This document shows positions 1 to 7,817 of a DNA stretch of 10,556 bases, one piece after another. The position numbers and the translations under genes were made by a program. The stretch comes from Euperipatoides rowelli (taxonomy: Eukaryota; Onychophora; Udeonychophora; Euonychophora; Peripatopsidae), in assembly GCA_003024985.2 (NCBI GenBank), contig PXIH01S0025221.1; one strand, written 5' to 3'. The first letter of the stretch is position 1; the number at the start of each line of letters is the position of its first letter. The notes below the pieces were generated by a model. That model did not search any database, was not told the origin of the DNA, and saw nothing but the letters and a program-made list of their open reading frames with translations.

Positions 1-1965
1 CACTTACCATAAAACTTGAAAAACCGCCAGCTCGTTGAAAAAAAAAAAGGAAATTACATATGCTCTAAAAACCCATGCATGCTCTCAAAATCAACAAATC
101 ATTCAATTCTTGATAATTTGTCTGGATTTGGCAGCCAATAAAAAAGGGGGGAACCGTAAACTGTAATCTAGCCAAATTCAGTTATTAAACAAGGAGGTAA
201 GCAGTGCTATTTAATCCTCTTTCCCCCAAATAAAGTGTGAGTTTTGCAAAATAAATATTAGATTAGGGATTTTTAAGAATTTTTTGTTTTCAATTTTTTT
301 TTAAGTATTAGATCTAGCAAGCATTTAGAAATATAACGCTTGTATAGCTAATATTATGTTCAATGGGTTGCATCATTGATATTTATATGTATAATGAAAT
401 TTGGAAGCATGTCTGTATTGATAATCGTTTTTTGATAAATTGATTTAATGATTGGCATAATCTGTATATCTTTGTATTAGGTGATTAGTAAGATCTTTTA
501 GCAGATTTTCACCGCTTCTAATATATGGAATAACGATTATAGTATTTATTGAAAACAAATTGGAATTAGAAATATTAATAAATGCAATGTAAAAAAAAAA
601 AATTGAAATGAATTATTCATTTTATTTTCAGAAATGAATATTTTTAAAAATAAAATATGATTGATTAAAATGATGAAAAAGTTATACAAAACTAGCTGAT
701 ATTTAGTTGAAATCGACATTATAAAGAAATATATTACTTTATTAATAAAACAAAATGATTCTATAAATATATGAAGTGTATACATAAGATATTCTATATG
801 ATATTATTTTTCATTTGGAGAGTTAGCCTACTTCAAATTAGAAATTATTGTAATTAAAACAATTAGGAATGAGAAAAGGTAAAAATTAATTAAAAATCTT
901 GAGTTTGCTTTTTATTATTACAAATTAATTAGCATTTAAAGAAAACTTTTATCCTTTTAGTAAAATAATGATTTCAGAAGAAAAAAAGTTAATTACTGTT
1001 TTAAGGCAATATTATCAATATGAGTTTATTAATGAAATAAAATAAAAATATTTAAACTATTTTTTTTTAATAAGCCAAACAGTTTACAGTTTTTTTTTAA
1101 TCTGATTTCATCTATTTAAAATTTATTAGAAATGTTTATCCTGAAGATCCACCTAGATACTTTTCTATACTTTCATAATCTTGAAATGGAAAAGTGGTCA
1201 AAGCAATAGACAGACTACATGATTTTTTTTCTTTCATTTATGTTTAAACAAGTGAAGATAAATAGGCATGCAAGATAGGCACCAAATCATTATCCATCTT
1301 CCATTCTAAAGAAGCTGTTAAATATGCGACAGTTTGAACCTTAGTCTACAATCCAATCACAATAGAGCAGGAGTGTGGCTACATTCTAGTCAATTTTCTA
1401 TTAAATTATTCCATCTTTTGATTATGATTAGGCTGGGGTATAGTTATTACACCTCTTTTAATATTATCATAGGATTAGGCATAATTATTTATTATATTGT
1501 AGGAATTAGGGTTCAGGATTGCATGATGGTTAGGACTGTAAATAAAAAAAATAAGATTTTGAAAAACCATTTGCTGTTAGTGATCTCATATACAATCTGA
1601 TTGGTCTTTGAAGGATCAGACTGTTGCACATTTAACCACACATCATCCAATCTAATTATTTAACTTTAAGAGATGAAAATGCCACATTTCTTAATTAAAG
1701 AGTAGAATATAATTTTAGTTGGGGATTTTAATATTGCTTTTTTTTTTTTGCTACCACCATTTTTGTTGGCGATACACAGGCTTATGAAAGTCATGTTTAT
1801 AAGGATAAACGGGCTACTAGGATACTTTTAAGCTTTATTGGCAATATTTTTTTTTTATGTCAGAAATGATTAAATTACAAAATATTCAAACTATAATATT
1901 TTTATAAAGAAAACACATGATGTCTTGTGCTTTGGAACCTGCAAATCACATTATAGCTATAGTGC
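1..1965. other. AT-rich non-coding stretch
   Basis: No gene is supported here. The sequence is AT-rich with many A and T runs and stops in all frames. The only frame of any length, at 1334-1600 (+), encodes a hydrophobic, Ile/Tyr-rich peptide with no recognisable domain, as expected by chance. An inverted CCAAT sequence (CTGATTGG) lies at 1597-1604, upstream of the minisatellite that multiplies the same motif. No splice-bounded exon, tRNA or mobile element was recognised. Confidence 0.6.
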
Positions 1966-2337
1966 CTCCTGATTGGTTGCGCGCCCTCATAGACTGTGAG
2001 GGGGTGTGCACTTTCATATACATTCTGATTGGTTGTGCATCCTCATAGACATTCTGATTGGTTGTGCACTTTCATTGACATTCTTATTAGTTGTGCATTC
2101 TCATAGAAATTTTGATTTAATTTGCAATCTCTCAGACATTTTGATTGGTTGTGCACTCTCAGGACATTCTGATTGGCTGTACACTCTCAGATATTCTGAT
2201 TGGTTCTGTATTTCAGAGACACTGATAGGTTGTGCACATTCATAGACATTCTGATTAGGTGTGCATTTTCATCAAGATTCTGATTGGTTATGCTCTCGCA
2301 TAGACATTGTGATTGACTGTGTACTCTTAAAGACAAT
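1966..2337. repeat. Minisatellite, about 13 diverged units of 27-29 bp
   Basis: A tandem array with the approximate unit TCTGATTGGTTGTGCACT followed by CTCATAGACAT. By eye there are about 13 units, mostly 29 bp with some at 27-28. The best-preserved units lie at about 2024-2081. Units near 2082-2140 and at the 3' end are more diverged, and the second unit has lost its GATTGG core. CTGATTGG occurs exactly at 1969, 2025, 2054, 2169, 2196 and 2280, with TTGATTGG at 2141. A unit length not divisible by three, together with units of different length, shifts the reading frame between copies, so the open frames at 2006-2245 and 2261-2470 are by-products and not a repeat protein. The divergence suggests an old array rather than a recent expansion. 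Confidence 0.92.
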
Positions 2338-3117
2338 GACTTATTTAACGATTTTACTATTCCCTGAAATGTGGAGAAAAAAATGTCAAAAATCTTTTAA
2401 TCTTATAGAGATGCTCCTGCTCATTATCATAATTTTTTCAAGTCATAGAAGTGCTGACATTGAAAAATAACTTTTAAGTTCAAAGTGATGAACACATTTT
2501 TTTTTCTTGACCAATTTATTGGAGCATCCATTGAACTGTCACAGAGATTGATACATTTTACTCTTCTAGTACTTTTCAAAGTATGAAAGAACAAAATGAT
2601 ATAGAAACAGGAAGTTGAAAATCAGCTTTGATTTCCATCACAGTCTGATTTATTATATAGTGTTTTGTGAAGCTGAGAACTGAGCAGAAAGTCCAAGTAG
2701 AATAAAAAGTCTTGATCTACTGTCTGAGTCAGTCACCGTCTAATGCACAGACGTACTTTTAAATAATACAGAGGTCAGACATCCTGTGCTTATAAAAAAA
2801 TACAGAGCCCACATTAGAGATTAAAAGGATCAGAATAGTTTTAAGGTTTAGTTGTCTATTGTTTACTATTTGATGGATTAAATGTTAAATTGTGTAATGG
2901 TTAGGACTGATATAATAATAAGGACTTATACTTATGGACTTGGAACATGTTTGGTATGCAAAATAAACAAAATGTTTCAATTTTTATTATTTAATTTAAT
3001 TTAAAAAAAAAGTTTAGTCTTTTTAGATTTTTTTTTTTTAAAACTTAAAAATTGTTTTTTAAAACTTCTAAGCAAATATTCTTTAATGTGCAACTTGTTT
3101 GAATTTTAACAAAAAAC
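2338..3117. other. Non-coding AT-rich stretch
   Basis: No gene, RNA or mobile element is recognised. Bases 2470-2960 are a little less AT-rich. They include an exact AP-1 type heptamer, TGAGTCA, at 2725-2731, a frequency expected by chance. Bases 2960-3117 are almost pure A/T with long homopolymer runs. Confidence 0.5.
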
Positions 3118-3139
3118 TATAATATAAATTAATATTATA
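3118..3139. repeat. Perfect AT palindrome
   Basis: TATAATAT at 3118-3125 and ATATTATA at 3132-3139 are exact reverse complements around a 6-base spacer. The palindrome sits just outside the left arm of the foldback repeat and could mark its boundary, or could be chance in such AT-rich DNA. Confidence 0.5.
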
Positions 3140-3164
3140 ATGTAGCTTTATTATTTGTAAAAAC

Positions 3165-3454
3165 TGATTACAAGTAGAATTTACTTTTTAGGAAAAACAA
3201 TCAATTGGATTACAAATTACAATTACTTTTTAGAACGTTCAAGATTAAAATTACTATTCAACATTTTTAATCATTTGAGAATGGGATGGAAAATGACATT
3301 TTGGATGGAAAATGACATTTTGTGTGTCATTTTCCATCCAATTCTCAAAATATTAAAATGTTGAATAGTAATTATAATCTTAAAAGTGCTTATCAGTAAT
3401 TGTATTCTAATTGATTTTTTTTCTTAAAAAGTACATTTCATTAGTAATCGATTG
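3165..3454. mobile_element. Foldback inverted repeat (MITE-like)
   Basis: The left arm, about 3165-3298, is matched in reverse complement by about 3325-3450. Pairing is nearly perfect near the centre: 3276-3298 against 3325-3347 has one mismatch in 23. Homology continues outward through ACTATTCAACAT, ATCAATT, TACTTTTTA and GATTAC, at roughly 80 percent identity by eye with small gaps. Weaker similarity may extend to about 3130 and 3495, where the sequence turns into ATTGTAATTA / CAATTACTT repeats. The element has no coding capacity. The structure fits a non-autonomous foldback or MITE-type element, but no clear target-site duplication was found and the superfamily cannot be named. If transcribed it would form a long hairpin RNA. 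Confidence 0.75.
3284..3321. repeat. Exact 19-bp direct duplication at foldback centre
   Basis: GGATGGAAAATGACATTTT occurs at 3284-3302 and again at 3303-3321 with no spacer and no mismatch. The reverse-complement partner in the right arm (TGTCATTTTCCATCC, 3325-3339) exists once, so it can pair with either copy. Identity between the copies suggests a recent slippage duplication in the loop of an older palindrome. Confidence 0.9.
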
Positions 3455-3660
3455 AACAAACCCGTAAATAATTGTAATTAAACTCAATTACTTATCCCCA
3501 TTGTGTAGATGTCAGACATAAAGAAATACTTTCTATTCTAAGGCCGCTGTCATACCTGAAGTTTTTTGATGAGCATGTCTTCAGCTGGTTTGAAATTTCT
3601 TTGTTTTCAAGTAGAGATTCACACTAATGAGATTTAAACATTCTGTGACTGAGCGTAATC

Positions 3661-3719
3661 CCACTGATCTTAGTCCACCCGGGCTCTGCCGACAGCAACT
3701 GGCAGGCAGCGGAGCCTAA
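3661..3719. other. GC-rich island with hairpin
   Basis: A GC-rich patch in very AT-rich surroundings. GGCTC at 3682-3686 pairs with GAGCC at 3712-3716, and the adjoining TGCC (3687-3690) pairs with GGCA (3701-3704 or 3705-3708). Outside this, CTTAG (3668-3672) and CCAC (3661-3664) can pair with CTAAG (3716-3720) and GTGG, though with unequal spacers. The arrangement could be a structured RNA, a piece of a DNA transposon, or part of an exon. No protein motif was recognised in either strand. Confidence 0.35.
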
Positions 3720-3721
3720 GT

Positions 3722-3943
3722 GGAGAATATTATCACAAAATCACATTACCTTCAATGTTATTTGAAGTGAGTATTCAGACCCATTGCATTCTTATATGGT
3801 GATCTATTGAAGTGGCTATTGTTTACGAAAAATATAGTATTAAATAAATGAAATAAAGTTTGAATTCTTTATAAAATATTTGGAAGTAAAACATTTTTAT
3901 AATTATTCAGAGCAAGTTATCAATAAAATGATTTTTTTTTTAT
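3722..3943. other. Non-coding AT-rich stretch
   Basis: No gene or structured element is recognised between the GC-rich hairpin and the poly(A) region. AATAAA-like hexamers near 3842-3856 are expected by chance at this base composition. Confidence 0.4.
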
Positions 3944-3994
3944 AAAAACTAAAATAATTTCATTTAAAAAAAAAAAAAAAAAAAACTAAAATAA
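3944..3994. repeat. 14-bp direct repeats around a 20-base poly(A)
   Basis: AAAAACTAAAATAA is present at 3944-3957 and 3981-3994, and the second copy merges with a run of 20 A at 3966-3985. This may be a slippage-type tandem duplication. Alternatively the A run could be the tail of a retrotransposed insertion, but the inserted part between the repeats is too short to identify. Confidence 0.55.
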
Positions 3995-4062
3995 CTTTAT
4001 TGATAAAAAGATTGATTTTTTATTACTTAATCAGAGGACATTCATTGTTTCATTTGCAATCT

Positions 4063-4063
4063 N

Positions 4064-4114
<51 letters not shown>

Positions 4115-4116
4115 TT
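4063..4116. repeat. (TTA)n microsatellite with adjacent ambiguous base
   Basis: About 16 uninterrupted TTA/ATT triplets fill 4066-4114. The single N at 4063 directly precedes the array, so this is a point where read or assembly errors should be expected and the true array length may differ. The poly-Tyr or poly-Ile runs in frames crossing it are artefacts of the triplet repeat. Confidence 0.95.
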
Positions 4117-4161
4117 CCAACTCATGCAATAAATATTGTTTGCGAGACATTTAAAATTGCA

Positions 4162-4230
4162 ATGCCTAATAATAAATTTGTTTCTGAACATCTCATTGAA
4201 GTTGAGAAAAGGCCTTGCATAGTAAAGTAG
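4162..4230 (+). CDS. Possible first exon of a MADF-domain protein (partial)
   Basis: A short frame starts at ATG 4162 (G at -3) and reads 22 codons to TAG at 4228. Its peptide contains EHLIEVEKRPCI. MADF domains typically start with a phenylalanine or acidic stretch, then Leu-Ile, then Val, an Arg-Pro pair and a Leu-Tyr-Asp or Leu-Trp-Asp. The frame matches this as far as RPCI. At that point the sequence reads ATA|GTAAAG (donor GT at 4222), a plausible splice donor, so the Tyr/Trp-Asp and the rest of the roughly 80-residue domain would lie in a later exon. I found no second exon by eye. MADF proteins are Myb/SANT-related DNA-binding factors. The exon lies directly downstream of the (TTA)n array. 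It could be a real first exon, a decayed transposon gene, or a chance match, since only about 12 residues carry the resemblance. Confidence 0.25.
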   Translation: MPNNKFVSEHLIEVEKRPCIVK

Positions 4231-4489
4231 GCATATCTTTATCATATATTTTCTAGTATTCAGATAAAAAAAGTATTATTATTATCACAAATCTTTCAAT
4301 TCTTTACTTAAATAATTATTTTTATGAATATTATTTTTTTTTTAAAACATTTACATATACGACATAAAAAACACAAATAATTCCATATACACTATAAAGT
4401 TTATTAACAGCCAGTTTGCAAAACTGATAACATGACACAACTCTGGAATTAAAATCAATGGCAAATGTGATACATCAAATTTTTAATTG
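4231..4489. other. AT-rich non-coding stretch
   Basis: No gene or element is recognised. If the preceding exon is real, this would be intron sequence. It contains only A/T runs and a short ATT-rich patch near 4274-4287. Confidence 0.4.
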
Positions 4490-4544
4490 CACCAGCGGAT
4501 TTGAACGCAGTCAGAGGACCTAACCATTAAAAAAGCGCTAGGTG
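4490..4544 (-). mobile_element. tRNA-derived SINE-like fragment
   Basis: Read on the minus strand, the segment runs from CACCTAGCG, through AATGGTTAGG (like the end of a tRNA A box and D arm), to GTTCAAATCC (4497-4506 in plus coordinates), which matches the RNA polymerase III B box GWTCRANNC, and ends in CGCTGGTG. The 5' CACC-AGCG and 3' CGCTGGTG can pair like an acceptor stem if one base is bulged. The distance between A-like and B boxes is shorter than in a true tRNA, and no anticodon arm is intact, so this is a degenerate SINE head or tRNA pseudogene and not a functional tRNA. The SINE body may extend to lower coordinates on the minus strand, but its end is not visible. Confidence 0.45.
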
Positions 4545-4558
4545 TGACAGGAGCTTTA

Positions 4559-4575
4559 TATATGGTCTCCATATA
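4559..4575. repeat. Short hairpin beside the SINE-like fragment
   Basis: TATATGG (4559-4565) and CCATATA (4569-4575) form a perfect 7-bp stem with a TCT loop. A flanking AGC/GCT can extend the stem if four bases are bulged. The hairpin lies just upstream of the tRNA-like fragment on the minus strand, and its role is unknown. Confidence 0.5.
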
Positions 4576-4687
4576 GCTGAATTCACAATATTGGAGGGAC
4601 ACTCACATTATATTATTAAAAAATGTTTTTAGGCCATTCAACATTTATTTATTGTTTTAAGGAAAATTATAACTTTAACACACAAAC

Positions 4688-5125
4688 ATGTGTGGTGTCA
4701 GTGGTGGACGAGAGGTGGGAGAAGGTACGGAACTGCAACAAGGCAACACTATAGAGAAAGTATGGGCATTACCTGTATTAGTGCACAGAGTGGTGCTGCC
4801 AATTTCTAGAACCACTAACAGCTTGGGATGGGTTTCCAGTGAAAAATTATACAATATTTCATCTTCTTTGGAGTGATGCAAAATATGGGGAATTGTGGGA
4901 ACCCAACACTTGCTATCTGGGATAAGGGATCGACAGCTGAAAATGGTAATTCCATATCGTAACCCTACTCAGTTGTTGCAGTCGACCATTTACAACCCAC
5001 AGGATGACATCATTTATGGGACACTTCTATACAGACTATTAATTAATTTTTTCATCTTTATTAAACTTAAAATAGTTAGTAGTCGTGAGATTTTTAAGGC
5101 CCTATGTGAATGTTTTTGTTTTTAA
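4688..5125 (+). pseudogene. Unrecognised open segment broken by one TGA
   Basis: The frame from ATG 4688 runs 62 codons to TGA at 4874-4876, then continues open in the same frame to TAA ending at 5125, which is about 145 codons with one internal stop. From about 4680 to 5040 the DNA is much less AT-rich than its surroundings, and the peptide has a protein-like residue mix, including TIEKVWALPVLVHRVV before the stop and NPTQLLQSTIYNPQDDIIYG after it. The last 25 codons are AT-rich and probably not coding. I do not recognise the family. It may be a decayed gene or transposon fragment. The less AT-rich composition alone would give longer chance frames, and the opposite strand is also open over 4675-4881, so coding status is doubtful. 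Confidence 0.2.
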
Positions 5126-5690
5126 ATTACTGTAAAAAAATAGAGAAAAATGGATTAGAGAGACCGGTAGTTATTATGTTCTCTGAAAACTACATTGAAA
5201 TATTCAACTTCAATTAGCAATTGTTACTAAAAAACATAAAATCCTCACATTATGCTAATTTATCAAAGCAAGATCTTGAAAAACAAGAATTTATTTTTAT
5301 GTGGCCTAAATGAAAGTTTTATAATACATATTTACACACAAATGTAATAAACCTTATACCATTTTTTTCCTTCTTTTGTATTGTTTTGCTTTGTTTAATT
5401 AAAATTAAACTTAATTTATGTTTGATTCAGTTATATACTTTTAAAATTTCTTGCAATTTAAAATAAACAAATAGTCTTAAAAAAGAAATCAGTTTTAAAA
5501 TTTGTTGAAAATTATAATTAAAGTAACTTAAGCTAAATAATAATAAAATAAAAAATGTAAAAATAATTTTTGAATCGGAATAAAAATAAATCAAAATAAT
5601 AAAATATAAAAATCTCATCCTAACTATGTATGGACTAGCCCCTTGCATTAATTTATAAATTGTTATCAATTTTGATTAGTCGCTTCACCT
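5126..5690. other. Very AT-rich non-coding stretch
   Basis: No gene is seen. Bases 5400-5620 are almost pure A/T with stops in most frames. The minus-strand frame 5427-5669 is Phe/Ile/Leu-rich and low in complexity, as expected from composition. Confidence 0.55.
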
Positions 5691-5704
5691 CCCCCCCCCC
5701 CCCC
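5691..5704. repeat. C14 homopolymer
   Basis: Fourteen consecutive C follow CACCT, and a pyrimidine-rich CTCTCTCCTTCCCC continues to about 5720. The minus strand therefore has a G14 run followed by purine-rich DNA, which can form G-quadruplex or triplex structures. The length is likely to be unstable in the genome and in sequencing. Confidence 0.9.
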
Positions 5705-5821
5705 AAACTCTCTCCTTCCCCACATTGGGCTAAGAATGAATTTTTTGTTATTGTTTTTCTTTATTTTTAGATAGGCTGGATATTTTTCTGCTTTTTGTCT
5801 AAACTATTAGTTCATAAAGGT

Positions 5822-6049
5822 TTATGAATGCTTAGAATATATAATGTTTTCAAACTGGTATTTTTCAATACCACAGAATAAAATATACAAATCTTGATAA
5901 GTTTTTAAAATAAAATGATATATTAGCTGTTTTTTTCCTCTTTTCTGGTGGGCATTAAAATATTCATCAATTAAACCAGACTGAGCAATCCAGGTTTTGA
6001 AGGCCAGAGAGTATATCTTGTCTATAATTCCAGGACTTGATCTTTTCAT
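5822..6049 (-). CDS. Unrecognised exon-like frame
   Basis: A 75-codon minus-strand frame. Its first 40 or so residues (plus coordinates about 5930-6049) come from less AT-rich DNA and look protein-like, for example FKTWIAQSGLIDEYFNAHQK. The remaining residues come from AT-rich DNA. Just upstream on the minus strand the sequence reads TTTAGGGTTTAG directly before ATG, which could be a splice acceptor, making this an internal exon rather than a start. No family is recognised. It lies on the same strand as the HARBI1-like frame at 7271-7462 and about 1.2 kb downstream of it, but none of the nuclease motifs (such as GxIDGTH or GDSGY) is present. Confidence 0.13.
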   Translation of the reverse strand: MKRSSPGIIDKIYSLAFKTWIAQSGLIDEYFNAHQKRGKKQLIYHFILKTYQDLYILFCGIEKYQFENIIYSKHS

Positions 6050-7270
6050 CTAAACCCTAAAGCTATTCATCGTTGATAACTGTGATTGGTTCAAAATTAG
6101 AATTATTTGATGTCTAACCTGATTATATGTTTTAAAACTATACATTAGACCTTTATATCAAAAGTTTTTGAAAGTTTTACCAATATTTATGGTTATCATG
6201 TGACCATGTTTAAACCTATTCTTAGTGGTATAATAACACTTAAATGTTGAAAAAGGAGGATTATGATTATGAAAAACAAGCTTATATGGCAGCATATTTT
6301 TTATAAAAGTGTCACTTTGTGCTGACTAACCATTTTATTGAGATAAATACAATTCTTTTTACAAATTTCAAAACAAGACATTCTTTATTTTTAACTGATT
6401 AAAAAAATGGTCAAGATAACTTTTGAGGTTTACTATTTTTTTTTGTAAGCATTCTTTTCATCAATCATTATGGTCATTAAAACATTCACTATTTACTAAC
6501 GCTTTTCACAACAGTGTAGTGGATATCGGAGTCATACCTCATATTATACCTGTACTAGCCAATGATATAAAGGTTACAACCCAACTTTTAGCATTGATTA
6601 TATGCCAGGAAAATTATTTTAACCCTTTCTACACCAATTATTTTAATGTAACTTATTGTTTTGTTATACTCCAAATTTATTTTACATGATTGCATTTTTT
6701 TAAATTCTTTGATTTTAATTTTATTTTTTTTAAAAAAAATGTTTGGTATGATTAAAACAAATATATTTTAGTCCTTTTGAACATAAATCTTAGTAAGTTG
6801 AATCATTTTGGAAGATAACAATGTAATAATGATTATTAAATTGTAAAGAAAGAAATGTTGATTTTTAATCGACAGTGTAGTAGAAGTGAAAGTTTTATAA
6901 TGTCTATACACAATTGGCAATTGAGTGGAAAGGGTTGTGTATTATTTTCATGAAATTATAAACACAGTTTATAAAATTTCTGAGATTTAGTGAAACTTGT
7001 CGCTGGCGATAATTTACTGTCGTGTGTGTTATAAATTCTCTAGTTAAAAGTGAAGTGAAAAATAAGTCTCCGATAAATCGCAGAAGTAGACTGCTTCTCT
7101 ACTTTTTTTTAAATTTCCTCTCTCAAGAATCAATCAATTCACCAAACATGGTGAAATGCAAACTTAAGCTTAAAATTATATGAGCTAGGATCACCATCTA
7201 TTAAAATTATATTTATAAAAAATATTTGTTCTGCATTTAAATCTAATTAATAGAAATGTGATAGGATTTC
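6050..7270. other. Stretch without a supported gene
   Basis: Mostly AT-rich DNA. The plus-strand frame at 6423-6689 contains a less AT-rich piece (about 6510-6605), but no domain is recognised and I do not call it a gene. Near 6997-7110 there are small palindromes: TCGCTGGCGA at about 6999-7008, and AAGTAG / CTACTT flanking CTTCT. CGACAGT at about 6871 and ACTGTCG at about 7016 are inverted, but too short to support terminal repeats. Confidence 0.4.
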
Positions 7271-7462
7271 TCAATATTCACAAACATACAAATCAATTCT
7301 TTTGGAAATCATTTTGATATCAGCAGAATTAATAAGTAACTCTTGTAGAAGGCGATTGTACGCATCATTCCGTTTCTTCGTAGTCTTCGCCTTTTTATCA
7401 ATAAGTATCATTGTCGAACCTGCTGCAATTAGTAATATTGTTCTCCAAACATCACTATCCAT
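7271..7462 (-). CDS. HARBI1-like (PIF/Harbinger nuclease) N-terminal fragment
   Basis: A 63-codon frame starts at ATG 7462 in a good Kozak context (ACAATGG: A at -3, G at +4) and ends at TGA 7271. It has a hydrophobic stretch (residues about 8-21, TILLIAAGSTMILI), then a basic Lys-rich block (about 23-31), then DAYNRLLQELLI (about 33-44). PIF/Harbinger nuclease-like proteins, including HARBI1-like ones, commonly start with a short hydrophobic or Ala-rich stretch, a Lys/Arg block, then a Gly-Ala-Tyr-x-x-Leu-Leu/Val-Gln-Glu-Leu motif. The Trp-Val-Arg-Pro segment usual between these is missing, so part may be deleted. The frame stops long before any catalytic Asp. A GTATGT splice-donor match at 7289-7284 could end an exon after about residue 57. 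It could be a first exon of a transposase or derived gene, or a decayed remnant. The codon composition is less AT-rich than the flanks. Confidence 0.33.
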   Translation of the reverse strand: MDSDVWRTILLIAAGSTMILIDKKAKTTKKRNDAYNRLLQELLINSADIKMISKRIDLYVCEY

Positions 7463-7817
7463 TGTATTTAAATAAGATTGAACAAGATATAGCTAATAGT
7501 ATGCACTAGACATAGAAGCAGCGCTCTCACTAAATTGATTATTATTTTCATAGAAAAAAAAAATGGTCATGTGTGACATATTACTCTAGCAACATCTCTC
7601 TCAGTGACAAAATTATCTTTAGAGATTTAATGTTCAAAGATTTTATCTCCCGTATGTGCTCACCTTAAACATACCATTCATAATTTCTAAATATTTCTCT
7701 TTAAACAGTATTGTTTAGCTAAATACTAATTTATTAGACAATTTAACTCTTTCATTTTGTTTCTAATTTTTCTTTTCATTGACAAGTGTGAAGATCTCCT
7801 TATCTTTTGTAATTTGT

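Noticed and set aside
2006-2470. Open frames across the minisatellite as a repeat protein
   Set aside because: The unit is 27-29 bp and varies in length, so the same DNA repeat is read in different frames. The peptide periodicity is a by-product.
2725-2731. AP-1 site TGAGTCA
   Set aside because: A 7-base match is expected about once in a window of this size.
4000-4245. Poly-Tyr and poly-Ile frames on both strands
   Set aside because: Both come from the (TTA)n array and include the ambiguous base. Only the part after the array in the plus frame (4162 onward) has any protein-like content.
4874-4876. In-frame TGA read as selenocysteine
   Set aside because: No selenoprotein family is recognised, and I see no SECIS-like hairpin with the required AUGA/GA core downstream. 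Decay or absence of coding is simpler.
6046-6062. Telomere-like TTTAGGG TTTAG on the minus strand
   Set aside because: Fewer than two repeats, so not a telomeric array. It is more usefully considered as a possible splice acceptor.
6423-6689. 88-codon plus-strand frame as a gene
   Set aside because: The composition is Phe/Ile/His-rich and typical of AT-rich chance frames. No domain or splice-bounded conserved segment is seen.
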